A DNA stretch of 6,377 nt from Chlamydiota bacterium (GTDB lineage: Bacteria; Chlamydiota; Chlamydiia; Chlamydiales; SM23-39), in contig JAJFMM010000161.1 in the NCBI GenBank assembly GCA_021772165.1, positions 1-6,377 on the forward strand, written 5' to 3'. The notes below the pieces were generated by a model that was given only the letters and a program-made list of their open reading frames with translations, made no database searches and was not told where the DNA came from. Of the stretch, positions 1-4,121 are shown piece after piece. The translations under genes were made by a program, and so were the position numbers. How positions within the stretch are numbered: the stretch's first letter is position 1; each line of letters opens with the position of its first letter.

Positions 1-253
1 CAAAGGCATTTTTTCCCATCGCGCGGAAGAGAATCATGCGGCCTGAGATGAAGACATGCTCGGTTTTACCGGCGGCTGCGTCATCAAAATGTCCCGCTTC
101 CTTGCCTTCGGTCTCGACGGCAAGTTGTGCTGCGCGCTGCGTATGCACGTACTTGGGAGGATAGGGATCCACTCCCAACTCACGGATCTCAGCAAGCTTG
201 CGGCTGCGGTTTTGGAACTCTTCGTGACTATGGTATTCAGGTGTAGAATTCAT
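1..253 (-). CDS. lysS: Lysyl-tRNA synthetase, N-terminal fragment (runs off left edge)
   Basis: Reading the minus strand from an ATG at 253-251 gives 84 open codons to the window edge. The protein starts MNSTPEYHSHEEFQNRSRKL and continues with an IRELGVDPYPPKY stretch and then SGRMILFRAMGKNAF. The order 'KL..IRE.G..PYP', then 'GR....R.MGK..F', is the N-terminal anticodon-binding (OB-fold) entry of class II lysyl-tRNA synthetases. It closely matches the chlamydial LysS I remember, which has an LFRSMGKNAF stretch. The enzyme charges tRNA-Lys in the cytoplasm. Only about one sixth of the usual ~500 residues is present; the catalytic motifs lie outside the window. The Shine-Dalgarno sequence is weak (TGGGT on the minus strand). 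The gene is divergent from trpR with 55 bases between start codons. No frame disruption is seen. Confidence 0.9.
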   Translation of the reverse strand, partial: MNSTPEYHSHEEFQNRSRKLAEIRELGVDPYPPKYVHTQRAAQLAVETEGKEAGHFDDAAAGKTEHVFISGRMILFRAMGKNAF

Positions 254-308
254 ATAGACCCAGAAAACTATTTGATTAATTCATGAATTGATAGATCATG
301 CAGGTTCT
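254..308. promoter_or_regulatory. Divergent lysS/trpR promoter region with a palindrome
   Basis: This 55-base AT-rich spacer must carry the lysS promoter leftwards and any trpR promoter rightwards. It contains the perfect 12-base palindrome AATTCATGAATT at 278-289. That extends to an 18-base inverted repeat at 275-292 with one mismatched pair. I could not pick convincing -35/-10 pairs on either strand. The palindrome does not resemble the operator candidate upstream of trpE, so its regulator is unknown; it could also be chance in AT-rich DNA. Confidence 0.45.
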
Positions 309-599
309 ATGGATCAAAGTCAATCGGAACAGGCTTGGCAAAGCTTCATGAAGCTCTGCCAGAACATACCTAGCAAAAAGCTTCTCAACGATTTTATGCT
401 GCTTTTTTTGACGCATGAGGAAAAAGAGTCCCTTACGACTCGCTTTCTCATTGTCCAAGAGCTGATTCGAGAGGAGATGACCCAGCGCGAGATGTCGGAG
501 AGACTGCGGGTCAGTATTGCCAAAATCACTCGCGGCTCCAATGCCATGAAGACGATTGATCCCAATCTCAAACGATTTCTAGAAAAATTCCTCAAATAA
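309..599 (+). CDS. trpR: Tryptophan-responsive repressor TrpR
   Basis: A 96-residue all-helical repressor that binds operator DNA as a dimer when loaded with tryptophan. Residues 34-92 align without gaps to E. coli TrpR, including L-T-x-x-E, T-R-x-x-I-V-x-E-L, E-M-[TS]-Q-R-E and ITRGSN. The helix-turn-helix spans about residues 57-78. Thr35, Arg45 and Arg75 correspond to the E. coli Trp-contact residues Thr44, Arg54 and Arg84. E. coli Thr81 is Lys72 here and Ser88 is Ala79; as I remember it, chlamydial TrpR also has Ala at the latter. Trp10 matches E. coli Trp19, and the second E. coli Trp is absent. The ATG at 309 gives a length near the ~94 residues of chlamydial TrpR; an upstream TTG at 288 would add seven unconserved residues. 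The Shine-Dalgarno is weak (AGG at 302-304). There is no terminator before trpE, so read-through is possible. Confidence 0.95.
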   Translation: MDQSQSEQAWQSFMKLCQNIPSKKLLNDFMLLFLTHEEKESLTTRFLIVQELIREEMTQREMSERLRVSIAKITRGSNAMKTIDPNLKRFLEKFLK

Positions 600-641
600 G
601 TCTTTTATAACCCCTTGCCTCTCAACCCTCTACGAATCCTC

Positions 642-671
642 TTGCTTCGTAATTACGTAATGGTGTACCAT
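642..671 (+). promoter_or_regulatory. Candidate trpE promoter
   Basis: TTGCTT at 642-647 and TACCAT at 666-671 are separated by 18 bases and form a plausible main-sigma-factor promoter (3/6 and 4/6 matches to consensus). The -10 would lie inside the right arm of the palindromic operator, so repressor binding would block polymerase. Transcription would start near 677-679, leaving a leader of only about 24 bases before trpE. That is too short for a leader peptide with an attenuator. The hexamers are weak, and expression from a trpR promoter by read-through is an alternative. Confidence 0.45.
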
Positions 672-674
672 TAC
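648..674. promoter_or_regulatory. Candidate TrpR operator with tandem half-sites
   Basis: The core is GTAATGGTGTACCATTAC at 657-674, two perfect 8-base inverted arms around GT. It agrees at 12 of 18 positions with the idealised E. coli trp operator GTACTAGTTAACTAGTAC, including the outer GTA...TAC. Upstream are two overlapping 10-base palindromes, CGTAATTACG (648-657) and ATTACGTAAT (652-661). In total there are four half-sites: GTAAT at 649 and 657, exactly 8 bases apart, and ATTAC at 652 and 670. E. coli TrpR also binds in tandem with 8-base offsets. The site overlaps the candidate -10 and sits 28 bases upstream of trpE. Assignment to TrpR is inferred from position and similarity. Confidence 0.7.
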
Positions 675-689
675 AGTAACGAACCAAGA

Positions 690-694
690 AAGGA
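690..694 (+). promoter_or_regulatory. Ribosome binding site that sets the trpE start
   Basis: AAGGA, in the context AAGAAAGGAT, lies 7 bases before the ATG at 702. The frame stays open upstream to a TTG at 615 and includes an ATG at 660, but that stretch contains the palindromic operator and has no comparable ribosome binding site. This favours 702. Confidence 0.8.
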
Positions 695-701
695 TAGCGT
701 C

Positions 702-2045
702 ATGAACCAGGCGGAATTTAAGAGGCTTGCCCAGAGCCACTCTCGAATAGCCCTCTTTAGAGAGCTCTCGGCAGACCATTTGACGCCGATCCAGGCGTTT
801 GTCGCCGTATCGGGGCACTCTCTTCTGGAATCGGGATCAGAATCGATAGGGAAGCACTCCTATATCGGCACAGATCCGATTCTTACCCTCTCCGATCCTG
901 AGGCTGGTTTTGAGGCGCTCAGATCTTTCCCCTGCCATGCCGATCATCCTTTGGCGCTCTATACCGGTGGATTTGTGGGCTATGCAGCCTACGATGCGGT
1001 CCGTCTGATTGAGGAGATTCCCGATCGCCACCTGGAGCAGAAGAGCCTGCCGGATCTCTATTTCAATCTGTATCGCACGAGTGTCATTTTTGATCATCAG
1101 AGTGGGTCTCTCATTTTGGGGCAGATCGTAGAGGTCGGTTCTGATCCTGAGGCTGACTATGTAAGAGGCTGCCAGGAGCTTGAGAGTCTTGAAGAGAAAC
1201 TCATGACCCCTATCGCTCTAGCTCCCTTGAAACAAGAGGAGATCGCAGATGTGCTCTCCGAGATAAATGATTCAGAATTTAGTCGCATGGTGGAAAAGGC
1301 AAAAGAGAGTGTCTCTGCCGGAGAGCTCTTTCAGCTCGTCGCGTCTCGCACCTTTAAAATGCCCTACTCAGATGGCTTTGCCCTCTACCGCCGCTTAAGA
1401 AAAGAGAGTCGCGCTCCCTATCTCTTCTATTTCGATCTAGGAGATGTGCAGATTGCAGGTGCCTCTCCCGAAAAACTGATCTCCGTCAAGGATGGGATTG
1501 TGGAGTCGACGCCTATTGCCGGCACACGTCCGGCCGATGCGGATCCTGAAGAGCTGCTCTCCGATCCGAAAGAGGTGGCCGAGCATCAGATGCTGGTGGA
1601 TCTGGCGAGAAACGATCTGGGCGCGATCTCTGAAATAGGAACCGTGGAAGTAAAAGAGCTAATGAAAGTGCATCGCTTTCCCAAGGTGCTGCATATCGTT
1701 TCAAAAGTTACAGGCAAACTGAGACAAGGACTCGATGCGATCGATGCGTTTAAGGCGTCGTTTCCCGCAGGGACGCTGACCGGCGCTCCTAAAATTCGTG
1801 CGATGGAGAGAATCGATGAGCTTGAAACGTCTCGCCGCGGTCTTTACGGCGGCGCGATTATAGCAATCGATGCGAAGGGCAACCTCGATAGCTGCATCGC
1901 GATTCGCATGGGAATTGTCGAGAGGGGAGAGCTCTCCGTGCGCGCCGGTGCAGGGATTGTCTTCGACTCTGATCCAGCCAGTGAGGCTCAAGAAACAAAG
2001 CTCAAAGCTGCAAGCGTACTGCATGTAGCAGGAGGCGTCCAATGA
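702..2045 (+). CDS. trpE: Anthranilate synthase component I
   Basis: A 447-residue chorismate-binding enzyme that makes anthranilate from chorismate and ammonia delivered by TrpG; it is the first committed step. LLES at residues 41-44 is the family's tryptophan feedback-binding motif. The C-terminal chorismate domain has GELFQLVASR (207-216), PIAGT (271-275), AEHQMLVDLARND (293-305), FPAGTLTGAPK (354-364), CIAIR (398-402) and RAGAGIV (414-420). Glu294, Glu428 and Glu431 fall at the conserved metal/chorismate positions. Ala273 in PIAGT marks an anthranilate synthase; aminodeoxychorismate synthase (PabB) has Lys there. The usual GTRPRG run is GTRPAD. Length is somewhat below the common ~500 residues, but no core block is missing. 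The stop overlaps trpG by four bases. The protein contains no tryptophan. Feedback inhibition is inferred from the motif only. Confidence 0.96.
   Translation: MNQAEFKRLAQSHSRIALFRELSADHLTPIQAFVAVSGHSLLESGSESIGKHSYIGTDPILTLSDPEAGFEALRSFPCHADHPLALYTGGFVGYAAYDAVRLIEEIPDRHLEQKSLPDLYFNLYRTSVIFDHQSGSLILGQIVEVGSDPEADYVRGCQELESLEEKLMTPIALAPLKQEEIADVLSEINDSEFSRMVEKAKESVSAGELFQLVASRTFKMPYSDGFALYRRLRKESRAPYLFYFDLGDVQIAGASPEKLISVKDGIVESTPIAGTRPADADPEELLSDPKEVAEHQMLVDLARNDLGAISEIGTVEVKELMKVHRFPKVLHIVSKVTGKLRQGLDAIDAFKASFPAGTLTGAPKIRAMERIDELETSRRGLYGGAIIAIDAKGNLDSCIAIRMGIVERGELSVRAGAGIVFDSDPASEAQETKLKAASVLHVAGGVQ
2030..2035 (+). promoter_or_regulatory. Strong ribosome binding site for trpG
   Basis: AGGAGG lies 6 bases before the trpG ATG and is embedded in the last trpE codons. 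It is the best Shine-Dalgarno in the window and, with the ATGA overlap, suggests independent as well as coupled initiation. This fits 1:1 production of the two anthranilate synthase subunits. Confidence 0.8.
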
Positions 2046-2620
2046 TACTCCTCATCGACCACTACGACAGTTTTACCTACAACCTCTATCAGGCGCTCTC
2101 TCGACATGCGGAAGTGCGCGTGGTACGCAGCGATCAGATTACGCTCGAAGAGATCGCTTCGATGCAGCCCGATGCGATTGTGCTCTCACCCGGTCCGGGA
2201 AGACCGGAAGATGCGGGCATCTTTCTCGAGGCGATTCGCGCTTTCGGAGCAAACATTCCAATCCTCGGTGTCTGCCTAGGCCATCAGGCGATTGCGCTTG
2301 CGTTTGGAGGCAGCATCATCCAGGCACCTGAGATCATCCACGGCAAGTCGTGCGAACTGTTTCACAATCGAGAGGGACTCTTTGCAGCCGCCTCTCTACC
2401 TCTTACCGCGGGCCGCTACCATTCACTGCTTGTTGAAAAGAAGAGCCTACCCTTCAGCCTCGAGATCACAGCAGAAGATGGCGAGGGGCTGATCATGGCT
2501 CTCAAACATAAAGAGTATCCAATCTACGGAGTGCAGTTTCATCCCGAATCGATCCTCACACCTGAGGGCGAAGGGCTGATCGACTCCTTCATCAATCAAT
2601 GTGTAGGTGTCCCATGTTAG
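2042..2620 (+). CDS. trpG: Anthranilate synthase component II (glutamine amidotransferase)
   Basis: A 192-residue class I glutamine amidotransferase that hydrolyses glutamine and passes ammonia to TrpE. The N-terminus MILLIDHYDSFTYNL is typical. The oxyanion strand is SPGPG (49-53), the nucleophile is Cys78 in GVCLGHQ, HGK (100-102) is diagnostic for TrpG/PabA, and QFHPES (165-170) supplies the catalytic His167 and Glu169. Length is normal. ATGA overlap with trpE (2042-2045) and a 7-base overlap with trpD (2614-2620) place it firmly in the operon. In many bacteria TrpG-type proteins also serve PabB in folate synthesis; position beside trpE makes anthranilate synthase the main role. No tryptophan residues. 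Confidence 0.96.
   Translation: MILLIDHYDSFTYNLYQALSRHAEVRVVRSDQITLEEIASMQPDAIVLSPGPGRPEDAGIFLEAIRAFGANIPILGVCLGHQAIALAFGGSIIQAPEIIHGKSCELFHNREGLFAAASLPLTAGRYHSLLVEKKSLPFSLEITAEDGEGLIMALKHKEYPIYGVQFHPESILTPEGEGLIDSFINQCVGVPC
2605..2609 (+). promoter_or_regulatory. Ribosome binding site that favours the later trpD start
   Basis: AGGTG lies 4 bases before the ATG at 2614. An in-frame ATG at 2599 would add five residues (MCRCP) but has no purine-rich sequence ahead of it. The frame is closed by a TGA at 2563-2565, so no longer N-terminus is available. Confidence 0.55.
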
Positions 2621-3468
2621 AGGCTGAAGAGCTCGCTGAATTTGCCCTGTCGCTGCGCCTGATGGCTAAAACAATCAAACTCGATCGTCCGTTTGTAGAC
2701 CTCGTCGGCACCGGAGGCGATGGCGCCGGGACCGTGAATCTCTCGACAGCCAGCGCTCTTTTGACCGCTGCTTGCGGCGTCCCCGTCGTCAAGCATGGCA
2801 ACCGCGCAGCAACCTCGAAGTGCGGATCTGCGGATCTGATGGAGAGCTTCGGTGCGAATTTACACCTCGATGCAAAGGGCATCCAGCAAGCCGTCCAGAA
2901 AACGCAGTTTGCATTCTGCTTTGCTCCCGACTTTCATCCCATGCTGGCCAGCGTGAAAGAGGAGCGTAAAAAGCTCGGCAAGCCAACACAATTCAATCTA
3001 GTAGGACCGTTGATTAATCCGGCCGGCCTCGACCATCTACTCCTCGGCGTTTATGATGAGCGTCTCGTACCGATACTCGCTCGAGCGCTGCAGATCCTCG
3101 GAACAAAACGCTCTCTCGTTTTCAGTAACTACGGCCTCGATGAGCTGACTTGCATAGGTCCCTGCAAAGCTACCCTCGTCACGCCGGACGCGATGCAACC
3201 GATGAGCTTCGATCCCGATGAGCTGGGTCTCACCCTCTGCACACTAGACGATCTCAAAGGCGGCGATGCTAAAGAGAACGCCCGCATCATCCGCCGTGCG
3301 CTCTCAGGTGCGAAAAGTCCTATCAGCGACACCCTGATTCTCAACGCAGCTGCTGCACTCTTTCTCTACGGACCTGTTGGAACCATTGAAGAGGGAATCA
3401 AACACGCTCGCAGCACACTCCAATCAGGCGCCGCCCTAGAAATCCTCAACCGGTACTGTGCATCATGA
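2614..3468 (+). CDS. trpD: Anthranilate phosphoribosyltransferase, N-terminally short
   Basis: A 284-residue enzyme that joins anthranilate to PRPP to give phosphoribosylanthranilate. The PRPP motif GTGGDG is at 32-37, KHGNR at 60-64, GSAD at 71-74, His108-Pro109, Arg118 (equivalent to Sulfolobus Arg164), NLVGPLINP (128-136) and the metal-binding Asp176-Glu177 in GLDEL. The family is usually about 340 residues and begins with a helical domain (Glycos_trans_3N) that builds the dimer interface. Here the protein begins about 50 residues late, at a stretch equivalent to the helix just before the PRPP-binding strand. Upstream DNA in this frame encodes no missing part. The common LG-x-RT-x-FN motif reads LGKPTQFN (121-128), with Pro for Arg. 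No tryptophan residues. The enzyme is likely active, with an altered dimer contact. Confidence 0.94.
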   Translation: MLEAEELAEFALSLRLMAKTIKLDRPFVDLVGTGGDGAGTVNLSTASALLTAACGVPVVKHGNRAATSKCGSADLMESFGANLHLDAKGIQQAVQKTQFAFCFAPDFHPMLASVKEERKKLGKPTQFNLVGPLINPAGLDHLLLGVYDERLVPILARALQILGTKRSLVFSNYGLDELTCIGPCKATLVTPDAMQPMSFDPDELGLTLCTLDDLKGGDAKENARIIRRALSGAKSPISDTLILNAAAALFLYGPVGTIEEGIKHARSTLQSGAALEILNRYCAS

Positions 3469-4121
3469 AAAAAAGTCTTAAACAAGCACTCTCAGCAGAT
3501 GGCATCTCGATTCTAGCTGAAATCAAACGCGCCTCTCCCTCGAAAGGGCAGATCGCAGAAATTACCGACGCAGGAAAACGCGCCGAGCTCTACGTGCAAG
3601 GCGGAGCGAGTGCGATCTCCGTGCTGACCAACGAGAGATTCGACGGGAGCCTCGAGGATCTTCGTGCCGTTGCAAAAGCTCTGGCGCACACCTCGATACC
3701 GATCTTGCGAAAAGAGTTCATCAGCACACTCGCTCAAATCACCGAAGCGGACGTGTGCGGAGCGGATGCCGTGCTTCTGATCGTCTCGACACTCAAAGAA
3801 AAAACGAAAGCGTTTCTAACCTATGCAAAAAGCCTCGGCCTCGAAGCGATCGTCGAAGTGCACACTGAAGAAGAGCTCAAGCTGGCCATTGAAGCTGGCG
3901 CTGAGATCATCGGCGTTAACCAGCGCGACCTCTCAGACTTTTCGATGCATCCCGAGCGCTTCCGTGAGCTCGCACCCCTGATTCCCGACCATTGCGTTGC
4001 CATTGCCGAATCGGGCCAATCTTCTACGAAAGAGGCGCTTGCACTCGGTTACGACGCCGTGCTCGTCGGCGAGGCGCTCTCCCGCGCAGAAAATCCCCTT
4101 GAGCTCCTGAGGACGCTATGA
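3465..4121 (+). CDS. trpC: Indole-3-glycerol phosphate synthase, short N-terminus
   Basis: A 218-residue TIM-barrel enzyme that closes the indole ring, turning CdRP into indole-3-glycerol phosphate. Catalytic residues, matched to the Sulfolobus enzyme, are all present: Glu19 and Lys21 in LAEIKRASPSKG, Lys83 in LRKEF, Glu131 in IVEVH, Asn152 in GVNQRDL, and Glu182-Ser183 in AESG. The family is usually 250-260 residues; about 32 fewer residues precede the first catalytic Glu than in Sulfolobus, so the N-terminal capping extension is mostly gone. The open frame upstream of the ATG (from 3390) reads as unrelated sequence. There is no visible Shine-Dalgarno; the ATGA overlap with trpD suggests re-initiation by ribosomes finishing trpD. 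It is separate from trpF, unlike the E. coli TrpC-TrpF fusion. No tryptophan residues. Confidence 0.94.
   Translation: MKKSLKQALSADGISILAEIKRASPSKGQIAEITDAGKRAELYVQGGASAISVLTNERFDGSLEDLRAVAKALAHTSIPILRKEFISTLAQITEADVCGADAVLLIVSTLKEKTKAFLTYAKSLGLEAIVEVHTEEELKLAIEAGAEIIGVNQRDLSDFSMHPERFRELAPLIPDHCVAIAESGQSSTKEALALGYDAVLVGEALSRAENPLELLRTL
4109..4113 (+). promoter_or_regulatory. Ribosome binding site for trpF-trpB
   Basis: GAGGA lies 4 bases before the ATG at 4118, inside the end of trpC. Together with the ATGA stop/start overlap it supports this start, which also gives the canonical TrpF beginning MIAVKICGVT. Confidence 0.6.

Noticed and set aside
56..286. Plus-strand open frame of 76 codons
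   Set aside because: It lies antisense to the lysS coding region and shows no recognisable features; the minus-strand reading matches LysS clearly.
288..308. TTG start for trpR adding seven residues
   Set aside because: The ATG at 309 gives the family length; the extension overlaps the palindrome and is not conserved.
631..651. Small stem-loop TACGAA...TTCGTA with a 9-base loop
   Set aside because: Only six base pairs and no following U-tract, so not a terminator; it overlaps the -35 and half-site array and is probably incidental.
615..701. Longer trpE start (TTG at 615 or ATG at 660)
   Set aside because: The extra residues are unlike TrpE, cover the operator palindrome, and lack a ribosome binding site; the ATG at 702 has AAGGA 7 bases upstream.
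1701..2042. Minus-strand open frame of 113 codons inside trpE
   Set aside because: Antisense shadow of a well-conserved gene, with no ribosome binding site or recognisable domain.
702..2045. PabB (aminodeoxychorismate synthase) as an alternative for trpE
   Set aside because: PIAGT with Ala, the LLES motif and the trp operon setting point to anthranilate synthase; PabB has PIKGT.
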